A stretch of 6,773 nucleotides of DNA. It comes from Planctomycetota bacterium. GTDB taxonomy: Bacteria > Planctomycetota > Phycisphaerae > Sedimentisphaerales > Anaerobacaceae. The notes under the pieces are model-generated. The model worked only from the letters and a program-made list of their open reading frames with translations, did not search any database and was not told the DNA's origin. Of this stretch, positions 1 through 6,409 are shown one piece after another (positions within the stretch are counted from its first letter, which is position 1; each line of letters begins with the position of its first letter). The stretch spans positions 2,192,236-2,199,008 of the forward strand of contig CP070830.1 of assembly GCA_020344865.1 (NCBI GenBank), written 5' to 3'. The position numbers and the translations under genes are program-made.

Positions 1-39
1 TTCTCTGGCATTTATAAGTAAAAATCTTGTTGTATTGGG

Positions 40-837
40 TTATTTGATTGCGAGGACGTCGGCCATTGAGTAGAGGCCGGTTTTTTTGTCGGCGAGCCAC
101 TGTGCGGCGCGCAAGGCGCCTCTTGCGAAGGTGTCTCTGGTGTGTGCGGTGTGGGTTAAGGTTACGGTTTCGCCGAGCGTGCTGAAGATGACTTGGTGCC
201 TGCCGGTGATATCTCCCGCGCGGACGGCGTGGACGCCGATGGTTCCTTTTTTTCTGGGCTGGTCTTTGCCGGCCCTTCCGGGGACAAGGGCATCGGGGAA
301 CTTTTTGCCGGAGGCCTTACAGATGTTCGCAGCCAAGGTCAGGGCAGAACCGCTGGGGGCGTCTTTCTTGAAGCGGTGGTGCTGCTCGACGATTTCCACG
401 TCGTAGTCGTCGCCGAGTATCGCCGCTACTTTGCCGACCTGCGTGAATAAAAGGTTCATCCCGACGCTCATATTTGTTGCGTATACAATGGGGATTTTTT
501 CGGAGGCGGCATTTAATTTATCGCGCTGCTCGTCGGTGAGGCCCGTGGTACCGAGGACCAGGGCGACGCCATTTTGGGCGCAGTGGTCGATACTGCCATC
601 CGCGGCGGCGGGCAGGGAGAAATCGACTACCACGTCGGCGCCAGGCGGGTAAGTACTATCGAGCTTTACATTTATTGGCGCTGCTGAGGCCAGAAGGCCA
701 GCGTCTTTGCCGATGTCGGGATGGCCGGGTTTCTCGACGGCACCTACGATATCGAAGAGGTCGCCTTCAAGTACCAACGCAAGTATTCTTTTTCCCATTC
801 GGCCGGCGGCACCGACGACTATGAGTTTAGCTTTCAT
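40..837 (-). CDS. dapB: 4-hydroxy-tetrahydrodipicolinate reductase
   Basis: Cytoplasmic enzyme of the diaminopimelate/lysine pathway that reduces the DapA product to tetrahydrodipicolinate with NAD(P)H. The 265-residue product is close to the E. coli enzyme (273 aa). It opens with a Rossmann nucleotide-binding loop (GAAGRMG, residues 9-15), followed by VDFS (71-74) and GTTG (96-99). The family signature EQHHRFKKDAPSG lies at 151-163; by alignment with the E. coli motif, H153 is the catalytic acid and K157 the catalytic lysine. The C-terminal region has the expected GxHAVRAGDI and GRHQVIF segments (201-218). The start is set at the ATG at 835-837, because an AAAGGAG ribosome site lies 6 nt upstream and the predicted protein then begins at the conserved MKAKLIVVGAAGRMG. 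An in-frame ATG at 901-903 would add 22 residues of non-family sequence and lies upstream of the predicted transcription start. The gene is divergent from the oxidoreductase cluster. Family assignment is essentially certain. Confidence 0.97.
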   Translation of the reverse strand: MKAKLIVVGAAGRMGKRILALVLEGDLFDIVGAVEKPGHPDIGKDAGLLASAAPINVKLDSTYPPGADVVVDFSLPAAADGSIDHCAQNGVALVLGTTGLTDEQRDKLNAASEKIPIVYATNMSVGMNLLFTQVGKVAAILGDDYDVEIVEQHHRFKKDAPSGSALTLAANICKASGKKFPDALVPGRAGKDQPRKKGTIGVHAVRAGDITGRHQVIFSTLGETVTLTHTAHTRDTFARGALRAAQWLADKKTGLYSMADVLAIK

Positions 838-843
838 TTGAAG

Positions 844-850
844 CTCCTTT
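844..850 (-). promoter_or_regulatory. Ribosome binding site of dapB
   Basis: On the minus strand this reads AAAGGAG, with six bases (CTTCAA) before the ATG at 837. It decides the start in favour of the short form of the protein. Confidence 0.85.
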
Positions 851-880
851 GAGTTGCTGAGGCGCAAAATAAGCCTACAA

Positions 881-909
881 AATATACCCGGCTGGGCGTG
901 CATTTACAA
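881..909 (-). promoter_or_regulatory. Sigma70-like promoter of dapB
   Basis: On the minus strand a TTGTAA box (904-909) is followed by exactly 17 bases and a TATATT box (881-886). Transcription would begin near 874, giving a leader of roughly 37 nt that contains the ribosome site at 844-850. The match is by eye to the general sigma70 consensus; no experimental start is known. Confidence 0.6.
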
Positions 910-926
910 GGGCAAAGAATATTGGC

Positions 927-955
927 TTGATTAATCGGGACAGAGAATATAGAAT
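927..955 (+). promoter_or_regulatory. Promoter candidate for the Tat-exported enzyme cluster
   Basis: A TTGATT box (927-932), a 17-base spacer and a TAGAAT box (950-955) match a sigma70-type promoter. Transcription would begin near 962, about 83 nt ahead of the first gene. The same TAGAAT hexamer occurs in the rpmE promoter candidate in this window. It is divergent from the dapB promoter, with the two -35 boxes about 18 bp apart, so a regulator bound between them could act on both. Confidence 0.55.
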
Positions 956-985
956 GACGGCCAATTCAGTAGGATAATGACGGCA

Positions 986-1019
986 GTCCTTTCTGAGAGA
1001 CGCATTTGCGGAAAAGGAC
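986..1019 (+). promoter_or_regulatory. Inverted repeat in the leader of the cluster
   Basis: GTCCTTT (986-992) and AAAGGAC (1013-1019) are perfect 7-base complements separated by 20 bases, and a shorter CGC/GCG pairing (1001-1003 with 1008-1010) fits inside the loop. The stem would form in the transcript, ending 11 bases before the AAGGAGGT ribosome site. There is no T tract, so it is not a terminator. It could be an operator, an mRNA-stabilising hairpin or chance; no known riboswitch class is recognised. Confidence 0.3.
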
Positions 1020-1030
1020 CGGGTACTACG

Positions 1031-1038
1031 AAGGAGGT
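1031..1038 (+). promoter_or_regulatory. Strong ribosome binding site of the TIM-barrel gene
   Basis: AAGGAGGT is a near-perfect Shine-Dalgarno sequence, 6 nt before the ATG at 1045. It fixes the start and excludes the in-frame TTG at 1006, which has no comparable site. It is the strongest translation signal in the window. Confidence 0.85.
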
Positions 1039-1044
1039 GCCTTT

Positions 1045-1959
1045 ATGAATCGAAGGGGATTTCTGGCCTCCGGCTTAGCGGCCGGGGCGATGGCGATTTC
1101 CATGTCAAGCAAGGGCGGAGCAATGGCACAATCACCGGCCAAGAACAACTTCAAGCTCAAATACGCGCCGCATTTCGGAATGTTTGGGGCACATGCGGGT
1201 GACGATGCGGTTGACGAGCTGAAGTTTATGGCGGACGTGGGTTTTACCGCGCTGGAAGATAATGGGATGATGGGCCGGGCGAAAAATGAGCAGGAGAGAA
1301 TAGCACGGGCGATGAGCCAGTTAGGTATGACCATGGGAGTGTTTGTGGCTTATGGCGAGTTCGGCAAGAGGACGTTTGTCAGGCGACACAAATCGATACG
1401 CGAGATGCTGGTAGAAAGGTTGAAGGCGGCGGTGGAGGTCGCAAAGCGGGTGAATGCAAAGTGGTGCACAATCGTGCCGGGGGCGTATGACAATGCGACA
1501 GAATGGGACTATCAAACGGCGAACTGCATAGAGAACCTAAAGTACTGTGCGGAGGTGTGCGAGCCGGCGGGGCTTATTATGGTTCTTGAGCCGCTAAATG
1601 CGTGGCGCGACCATCCGGGGCTTTTCCTTACGAAGGTTCCGCAGGCGTATCAGATTTGCCGGGCGGTTGGCAGTCCATCGTGCAAGATACTGGATGATTT
1701 ATATCATCAGCAGATAACCGAGGGGAATCTGATTCCAAATATCGATATGGCGTGGGAGGAGATAGCGTATTTTCAGGTAGGTGACAACCCGGGACGGATG
1801 GAACCGACGACGGGAGAGATTAATTACAGGAACATCTTCAAGCATCTTTATAACAAAGGCTACAAAGGCATAGTAGGTATGGAGCACGGCAAGAGCAAAC
1901 GCGGCAAAGAGGGCGAAAAGGCACTGATAGAGGCGTACCGGACATGTGACGATTTTTAG
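1045..1959 (+). CDS. Tat-exported hydroxypyruvate isomerase-like TIM-barrel protein
   Basis: A 304-residue protein of the xylose isomerase-like TIM-barrel superfamily, closest in visible motifs to hydroxypyruvate isomerase (Hyi, about 258 aa). The N-terminus carries a twin-arginine signal: NRRGFLASG (2-10), a hydrophobic Ala/Gly-rich stretch, and a possible cleavage site after AMA (26-28). The mature barrel starts near residue 36. Superfamily motifs are LEPLN (181-185, E182 a likely metal ligand/base), ILDDLYHQQ (215-223, with D217/D218 and H221), QVGDNPGRMEPTTGEINY (244-261, very like the Hyi QIADNPGRxEPGTGEINY block) and GMEH (278-281, E280). True Hyi enzymes interconvert hydroxypyruvate and tartronate semialdehyde in the cytoplasm. 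An exported version is unlikely to do that, and relatives act as epimerases, isomerases or lyases on sugars and keto-sugars. It is first in a cluster with two exported Gfo/Idh/MocA dehydrogenases, 59 nt ahead of the next gene with no terminator between. Fold and export are well supported; the substrate is unknown. Confidence 0.88.
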   Translation: MNRRGFLASGLAAGAMAISMSSKGGAMAQSPAKNNFKLKYAPHFGMFGAHAGDDAVDELKFMADVGFTALEDNGMMGRAKNEQERIARAMSQLGMTMGVFVAYGEFGKRTFVRRHKSIREMLVERLKAAVEVAKRVNAKWCTIVPGAYDNATEWDYQTANCIENLKYCAEVCEPAGLIMVLEPLNAWRDHPGLFLTKVPQAYQICRAVGSPSCKILDDLYHQQITEGNLIPNIDMAWEEIAYFQVGDNPGRMEPTTGEINYRNIFKHLYNKGYKGIVGMEHGKSKRGKEGEKALIEAYRTCDDF

Positions 1960-2018
1960 TCCGGATGGTTTCATAAATAATTTTCCAAAGGTTTTAGAGC
2001 AGTTGAAAGGAAGTATTG

Positions 2019-3305
2019 ATGAAAAAAAGAGCAAGTAGCAAGGCGAATGAAGTCTCGCGGCGAGGTTTCATCAAGGCAACCGCTGCGGCAGGCATGGCGG
2101 CGGTATTAGGCGGTCAGGAACGGCTCTTCGCGGCAGGTTCGGACAAGATTCGAGTCGGCCTTATAGGCTGCGGCGGCCAAGGTACGCGAGATACGATAAG
2201 CTGTTTGCAGTCGGCAACAGGTGTCGAGCTTGTGGCAATGGGCGACCTTTTCAGGGACCGTGTAGACGAGTCGCTGAAAAAGCTCAAAGGCGAAGAGATA
2301 TCCGGCAAGGTAAAAGTAACGCCGGAGAAGTGTTTTGTCGGCTTCGACGCTTACAAGAAGGTGATTGCGAGCGACGTGGACATGGTGTTGATAGTAACGC
2401 CGCCGCACTTTCACCCACAGCAGGTGAAAGCGGCCATCGAAGCGGGCAAGCACGTATTTATGGAAAAGCCCGGCGCGGTGGACCCGGCGGGCGTCCGTAC
2501 ACTCATCGCAGCGTCAGAATTAGCGGAGCAGAAGAAACTATCGATTGTTGCGGGTACGCAGCGTCGGCACGAGGCACATTATATAGAGATTATGAAGCGA
2601 ATCGGGCGCGGGGACATCGGCGAGATTGTAGGCGGACAGGTTTACTGGAACGGCGGCGATATGGTGGGGTACTGGACATACTACGAGAAGGGTGGGATGA
2701 GCGATATGGAATGGCAGTGCCGCAACTGGCCGTGGTTTACGTGGCTCGGCGGCGACCATATCGTCGAGCAGCACGTACACAACGTCGATATTATGCACTG
2801 GGCGATGGGTTCGCATCCGGTACAGGTGATGGGCATGGGCGGCCGAGCGGTCCGAAAAGAGGGCAACATTTTCGACCATTTCGCAATCGAGTATGAATTC
2901 GCCAACGGGGTGCGGATTTTGGGCATGTGCAGGCAGATAAACGGCTGCCACACCCGCGTAGGGGAAAGATTCGTCGGGACCAAGGGCGTTGCAGACGGAC
3001 GAGGCAAGATTGAGGGACAGAACGCCTATGTATATCCGGGCGAATCCCCCGACCCATACGTACAGGAACAAGCCGACCTTATCGCGAGCATTCGCCAAGG
3101 CAAACCCATCAACGAAGGACGCAATGTGGCGGAAAGTACGATGAGCGCGATTATGGGCAGGATGAGCGCGTATACCGGCCGGGCACTGAAATGGGACTGG
3201 GCAATGAACGCTTCGAAACTCGATTATACGCCACCGAGCTATGACTTCGATATTGATTTTCCGGCGAGGCCGGTGCCGGTACCGGGCAAGACACAGCTGA
3301 TTTAA
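2019..3305 (+). CDS. Tat-exported Gfo/Idh/MocA family oxidoreductase (copy 1)
   Basis: A 428-residue NAD(P)-dependent sugar/cyclitol dehydrogenase-like protein. A consensus twin-arginine signal, SRRGFIKATAAAG (13-25), precedes a likely cleavage site around LFAA (36-39). The Rossmann domain follows, with the dinucleotide loop GLIGCGGQGT (47-56), the acidic turn MGDLF (74-78) and the family MEKP segment (148-151), whose lysine K150 is usually catalytic. The C-terminal alpha/beta domain has GGDHIVEQHVHNVD (244-257), corresponding to the family's substrate-binding His/Asp block, and ends in a Pro-rich tail with PGKTQLI. The start is the ATG at 2019, 7 nt after AGGA (2008-2011); the adjacent in-frame TTG at 2016 would leave only 4 nt. 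Tat export would carry the protein out folded with bound cofactor, as in Zymomonas glucose-fructose oxidoreductase, which then cycles without free NADP. It is followed after 26 nt by a paralogue. The substrate cannot be read from sequence. Confidence 0.92.
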   Translation: MKKRASSKANEVSRRGFIKATAAAGMAAVLGGQERLFAAGSDKIRVGLIGCGGQGTRDTISCLQSATGVELVAMGDLFRDRVDESLKKLKGEEISGKVKVTPEKCFVGFDAYKKVIASDVDMVLIVTPPHFHPQQVKAAIEAGKHVFMEKPGAVDPAGVRTLIAASELAEQKKLSIVAGTQRRHEAHYIEIMKRIGRGDIGEIVGGQVYWNGGDMVGYWTYYEKGGMSDMEWQCRNWPWFTWLGGDHIVEQHVHNVDIMHWAMGSHPVQVMGMGGRAVRKEGNIFDHFAIEYEFANGVRILGMCRQINGCHTRVGERFVGTKGVADGRGKIEGQNAYVYPGESPDPYVQEQADLIASIRQGKPINEGRNVAESTMSAIMGRMSAYTGRALKWDWAMNASKLDYTPPSYDFDIDFPARPVPVPGKTQLI

Positions 3306-3331
3306 ACATAAAGGAGAAAAAAGGAACGACC

Positions 3332-4648
3332 ATGAAAAACAAGAAGGTTGAAAAGACAGATAAAGTCTCACGAAGGAATTTCATCAAGGCATCGGCAGCA
3401 GTCGGGATAGCAGCCACACTTTCAGGCAGGGAACGCTTGTTCGCGGCAGGCTCGGACAAGCTGCGCGTGGGCGTTGTAGGCTGCGGATGGCGCGGGACTG
3501 GGGCGGCACAGGACTGCGTCACTGCCGCAGACAACGTGGAAGTCGTGGCGATGGGTGATTTGTTCCAAGACCAACTGGACTGGTCGCTCGCCACTCTTAG
3601 CAGAGAGGTTGACGAGAAGGTATCGGTGACCAAAGAAACCAGCTTTGTCGGCTTCGACGCGTACAAGAAAGTCATCGCATGCGATATCGATATGGTCATT
3701 CTGGCGACTGCGCCGCACTTTCGACCCGAGCAGCTAAAGGCGGCCATAGAGGCGGGCAAACATGTGTTTATGGAAAAGCCGGTGGCGGTGGACCCGGTGG
3801 GCATTCGCTTGGTCATCGCGTCTTCGGAATTAGCCGAACAGAAGGGACTGGCAATCGTTACCGGCACCCAGCGCAGGCACCAGAACCACTACCTCGAAAT
3901 AATAAAGAGAATCCACGCAGGAGATATCGGCGAGATTCGCTCGGCCCAGTGCTACTGGAATATGGGAGCTCTGTGGGTGGAAAGGGCGAAAGAGAACCTG
4001 CAGAAGAAAGAGACCCTCGGCTGGTCGGACCTGGAATGGCAGTGCCGCAACTGGCTGTTTCTGACGTGGCTGAGCGGCGACCACATCGTGGAGCAACACG
4101 TTCACAACCTGGATATTGTTAACTGGGCGATAGGGGCACATCCAGTTCAGGCGATGGGGATGGGCGGTCGAGAAGTACGGACGGGACCGGAGTACGGTAA
4201 TGTCTTCGACCACTTCGCGGTAGAGTACGAGTATCCAAACGGCGTGCGCGTGCTGAGTATGTGCCGGCAAACCGACGGCTGTCATGAGACAGTGGCGGAG
4301 CGCATAGTCGGGACCGAGGGAAAATCGTATACGGACGGCAGTACCGGCTCTATCGAGGGGCGGAAGCCATACAAATACGAAGGTGAATCTCCAAACCCGT
4401 ATGTTCAGGAACACGCTGATTTGATTGCGAGTATTCGCGAGGGCAGGCCGCTTAACGAAGGCAAAAGGATTGCGGAAAGCACGATGACGGCGATTATGGG
4501 CCGGATGAGCGCATATACCGGGCGGGCGCTGAAGTGGGACTGGGCAATGAACGCCTCGAAGCTGGACCTGTCGCCGCCGGAATACAGCTTCGATATCGAA
4601 GTTCCGGTCAGGCCGGTGGCGGTTCCGGGCAAGACACAACTTATTTAG
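3332..4648 (+). CDS. Tat-exported Gfo/Idh/MocA family oxidoreductase (copy 2)
   Basis: A 438-residue paralogue of the preceding gene with the same architecture: twin-arginine signal SRRNFIKASAAVG (13-25), nucleotide loop GVVGCGWRGT (47-56), MEKP (147-150, K149 likely catalytic), substrate-domain block SGDHIVEQHVHNLD (248-261) and the identical tail VPGKTQLI. By my hand count, 71 of the last 88 residues match copy 1. The middle differs: copy 2 has about 4 extra residues before WSDLEWQCRNW (231-241), 3 extra near TGPEYGN (284-290) and several extra around YTDGSTGS (333-340). Such loops often shape the active site, so the two copies probably differ in substrate or in direction of catalysis. The ATG at 3332 has AAGGA 6 nt upstream (3321-3325) and a second AAGGAG at 3311-3316. 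It is the last gene of the probable operon; no strong terminator is seen directly after it. Confidence 0.92.
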   Translation: MKNKKVEKTDKVSRRNFIKASAAVGIAATLSGRERLFAAGSDKLRVGVVGCGWRGTGAAQDCVTAADNVEVVAMGDLFQDQLDWSLATLSREVDEKVSVTKETSFVGFDAYKKVIACDIDMVILATAPHFRPEQLKAAIEAGKHVFMEKPVAVDPVGIRLVIASSELAEQKGLAIVTGTQRRHQNHYLEIIKRIHAGDIGEIRSAQCYWNMGALWVERAKENLQKKETLGWSDLEWQCRNWLFLTWLSGDHIVEQHVHNLDIVNWAIGAHPVQAMGMGGREVRTGPEYGNVFDHFAVEYEYPNGVRVLSMCRQTDGCHETVAERIVGTEGKSYTDGSTGSIEGRKPYKYEGESPNPYVQEHADLIASIREGRPLNEGKRIAESTMTAIMGRMSAYTGRALKWDWAMNASKLDLSPPEYSFDIEVPVRPVAVPGKTQLI

Positions 4649-4772
4649 CAGCTTCGTTGGTTTCGTTTAGAACCGTTTGGCGACTTTTTAAGTATTTACA
4701 AGACAGAAGTCGATAAAAATACGTGCGCAATAATCAATAGCGTTTTTTTTCATTTAGATATAGAGGTGTAAA

Positions 4773-5183
4773 ATGGCCAAGAGTTTAATGACAATTGTGA
4801 TTTTGGCCGGCGTAAGCTCAGGTTTTATCTTTGTTGGCGGCTGTGAAAGCGATGCGCAGACCGGCGCTGCAATCGGCACACTGGCCGGAGCGGGTATCGG
4901 ACAGTTAGCAGGAGGCAGCACAGAAGCAACACTTATTGGAGCAGCGGTAGGCGGCGGAGCGGGCTATATGATAGGCAACGAACAGGACAAGCAAAAGGCC
5001 GCAGCCGAAAGGGATAAACTGCGCGAGGAAATTAACACCGTCATGGTCAAGGTCACCAACAGCAACGGCTCTATCATCCAAGTACCTTTGAAGAAACAGG
5101 GCGTCGGTTACGTGGGGCCAAAAGGTGAGTACTACGATAACCTGCCGACGGAGGACCAGCTAAGACCGGTATACGGCTTTTAG
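4773..5183 (+). CDS. Glycine-zipper lipoprotein
   Basis: A 136-residue envelope protein. A short hydrophobic signal (5-21) ends in a lipobox-like VGGC with Cys24 as the predicted lipid-modified residue. Residues 30-68 form a glycine-zipper block with repeated GxxxG/AxxxG spacing (GAAIGTLAGAGIGQLAGG, then GAAVGGGAGYMIG), resembling the glycine-zipper segments of small outer-membrane lipoproteins of the SlyB/Omp type. A charged helix follows (70-90), then a short beta-rich tail with a YVGPKGEYYDNLPTEDQL motif (113-130). The role is probably structural at the outer membrane; no enzymatic motif is visible. AGAGGTG at 4762-4768 is the ribosome site. The 124-nt gap to the dehydrogenase gene holds a run of eight T (4743-4750) and AT-rich sequence but no convincing promoter, so it is unclear whether the gene is transcribed with the upstream cluster. 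It is followed by the terminator at 5260. Confidence 0.8.
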   Translation: MAKSLMTIVILAGVSSGFIFVGGCESDAQTGAAIGTLAGAGIGQLAGGSTEATLIGAAVGGGAGYMIGNEQDKQKAAAERDKLREEINTVMVKVTNSNGSIIQVPLKKQGVGYVGPKGEYYDNLPTEDQLRPVYGF

Positions 5184-5259
5184 AAGGCAAGACGGGCACC
5201 CGCGTAAGCCCTTAATTGTCGGCGGTGAGGTACGGCGGGTCGCTGGGGAATCTGATAAG

Positions 5260-5300
5260 AAAAAGGCGAAGAAAGCATGCAGCTTTTCTTCGCCTTTTTT
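5260..5300. terminator. Bidirectional Rho-independent terminator
   Basis: AAAAAGGCGAAGAAAGC (5260-5276) pairs with GCTTTTCTTCGCCTTTTTT (5282-5300) around a 5-base loop, with one bulged base. The plus strand ends in six T, and the minus strand ends in five T from the A run on the other side. It sits between the ends of two convergent genes (stop at 5183 on plus, stop at 5329 on minus), exactly where one hairpin can serve both. Confidence 0.88.
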
Positions 5301-5328
5301 CATTACGGTGAGCGGTGATAAACTTGTG

Positions 5329-6129
5329 TTAGGTGGGGTTGTAGGTAACGCCCGCGTAGCCGGGCTGTTTCTGGGGTGGGTTGGGCCACTTGAGCTCTTC
5401 AAACAGGAACTCGCTGGCCTGTCTTATCATAACAGCAGGCATACACGGGCACATCTCCAAGGAACCGATTATTTCATTGTCATATTTATTCAAAGTATCC
5501 AAGAGATATTCCCAATTCTCACGGGGTATTCCTCCCCTCAAGCCGGGCGGTTCGTGGTCATCAGATTCGCCGTAGTTGTCAGTCAGGTGGAGATGGGCCA
5601 CTCTTTCGGCCAACTCATCGACATATTGTCTGAAAGTAAAGACGGGGTCGAGATTTGCGTAGCCGGTGTCGAGACAATACGAGATTGAGGGGAATTCCTC
5701 ACCGAGCTGTTTTAGTGTCTGCAGTCGGCCGGTTTCTACGCTCAACTTGACATCATTATCTTCGGTCATCTTTACGACTTCGGCGGCAAAATCGCCGATG
5801 TCGGCCTCCGGGTCGTCGGCAATGCGCAAGCTCCGCAAATCTGTCACAATACTCGCATCAAGCAGCTTTGCGCACTCGATTTGCTCATTCCACTGCTCCA
5901 AAGTAGTTCCATCGTTGCGAGAGCGTATTGTAACGAGCATCCCGCTGGTGGCGGCGACGAGTCTGGACCAGTTACGCTTCTCGTAGCGGCACTCGTTCTG
6001 GCCCTTTATGTTGGGCCATAACTCCACCCCGAAGCCAAGGGACCTGAGGTACTGGCATTCCTGCTCAAAAGAAAGGTTGTTCTCGCGCCACCAGAAGACC
6101 ATAGTGGAAACAACATACCTAATTCGCAT
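5329..6129 (-). CDS. Sugar phosphate isomerase/epimerase-like TIM-barrel protein
   Basis: A 266-residue protein of the xylose isomerase-like/AP endonuclease 2 superfamily, a usual length for these barrels, with no signal peptide and so probably cytoplasmic. The metal-site motifs occur in order: LSVETGR (129-135, E132), YCLDTGYAN (151-159, D154), HLHLTDN (179-185, H179/H181), a D-x-H-x-x-P-G block at 190-196 (D190, H192) and GSLEMCP (222-228, E225). The usual DTGHA histidine is Tyr157 here, and the N-terminal histidines of endonuclease IV are not evident, so this is not a DNA-repair enzyme; a mono-metal isomerase or epimerase is more likely. The ATG at 6127-6129 is preferred, with GGAG 8 nt upstream (6138-6141); an adjacent GTG at 6130-6132 is the alternative. 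It faces the exported enzyme cluster convergently. The substrate is unknown, and a functional link to the cluster is only suggested by proximity and fold. Confidence 0.85.
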   Translation of the reverse strand: MRIRYVVSTMVFWWRENNLSFEQECQYLRSLGFGVELWPNIKGQNECRYEKRNWSRLVAATSGMLVTIRSRNDGTTLEQWNEQIECAKLLDASIVTDLRSLRIADDPEADIGDFAAEVVKMTEDNDVKLSVETGRLQTLKQLGEEFPSISYCLDTGYANLDPVFTFRQYVDELAERVAHLHLTDNYGESDDHEPPGLRGGIPRENWEYLLDTLNKYDNEIIGSLEMCPCMPAVMIRQASEFLFEELKWPNPPQKQPGYAGVTYNPT

Positions 6130-6357
6130 CACGACATCTCCGTAACAAGGGCCTAAAGGGCGTCTTGGTATCTGAGAGTACTATCGAATAAAAGTGAACA
6201 GGGCTTAAGAGTTTGTTAAAAATCGCGGTATTCGCCTGCCAGCAAGGCCGAGTTGATGAAGAAAGAGTCTTTTGGCGATATCTTATGGGCCGATAATAAA
6301 TGCGAACCCGCCGCTCTCAAGCGGGGCCGGGGGCAGGAAAATTAGAAGAAATTTCAT
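6130..6357. other. Divergent intergenic region
   Basis: The spacer between the minus-strand TIM-barrel gene and the rpmE promoter holds no supported ORF or RNA gene. It contains a small GC-rich hairpin (CCGCT at 6311-6315 with AGCGG at 6320-6324, 4-base loop) without a T tract. I could not find a convincing promoter for the minus-strand gene here, although one must lie in or near this stretch if the gene is expressed alone. Confidence 0.5.
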
Positions 6358-6385
6358 TTGCAAAAGCCGCCGATATTGTTAGAAT
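6358..6385 (+). promoter_or_regulatory. Promoter candidate of rpmE
   Basis: TTGCAA (6358-6363), a 16-base spacer and TAGAAT (6380-6385) preceded by TG at 6377-6378 give a sigma70-like promoter with an extended -10. Transcription would start near 6392, leaving a leader of under 20 nt with AGGA at 6395-6398. This suits a constitutively expressed ribosomal protein gene. Confidence 0.6.
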
Positions 6386-6409
6386 GAGGTTTTTAGGACG
6401 ACAGTGGCT

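Noticed and set aside
838..903. In-frame N-terminal extension of dapB from the ATG at 903
   Set aside because: The added 22 residues are not family sequence, the AAAGGAG site belongs to the ATG at 837, and the predicted promoter places transcription start downstream of 903.
1006..1044. TTG start at 1006 for the TIM-barrel gene
   Set aside because: It has no good ribosome site, would put the Tat motif 13 residues further in, and would bury the near-perfect AAGGAGGT inside the coding region.
2538..3371. Long open frame on the minus strand (277 codons) opposite copy 1
   Set aside because: It is antisense to a clear Gfo/Idh/MocA gene and its translation shows no recognisable domain. A similar frame lies opposite copy 2 at 3830-4639, as expected from shared codon use.
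4681..4712. Inverted repeat CGACTT/AAGTCG after copy 2
   Set aside because: The stem is six bases with a 20-base loop and no T tract follows directly; it is too weak to call a terminator or operator.
4727..4750. Possible terminator ending in eight T before the lipoprotein gene
   Set aside because: Only a three-pair CGC/GCG stem precedes the T run, so the hairpin is not convincing, although the T tract itself is notable.
6311..6324. GC-rich hairpin upstream of rpmE
   Set aside because: The 5-bp stem lacks a T tract and lies upstream of the promoter candidate; chance in a GC-rich patch explains it.
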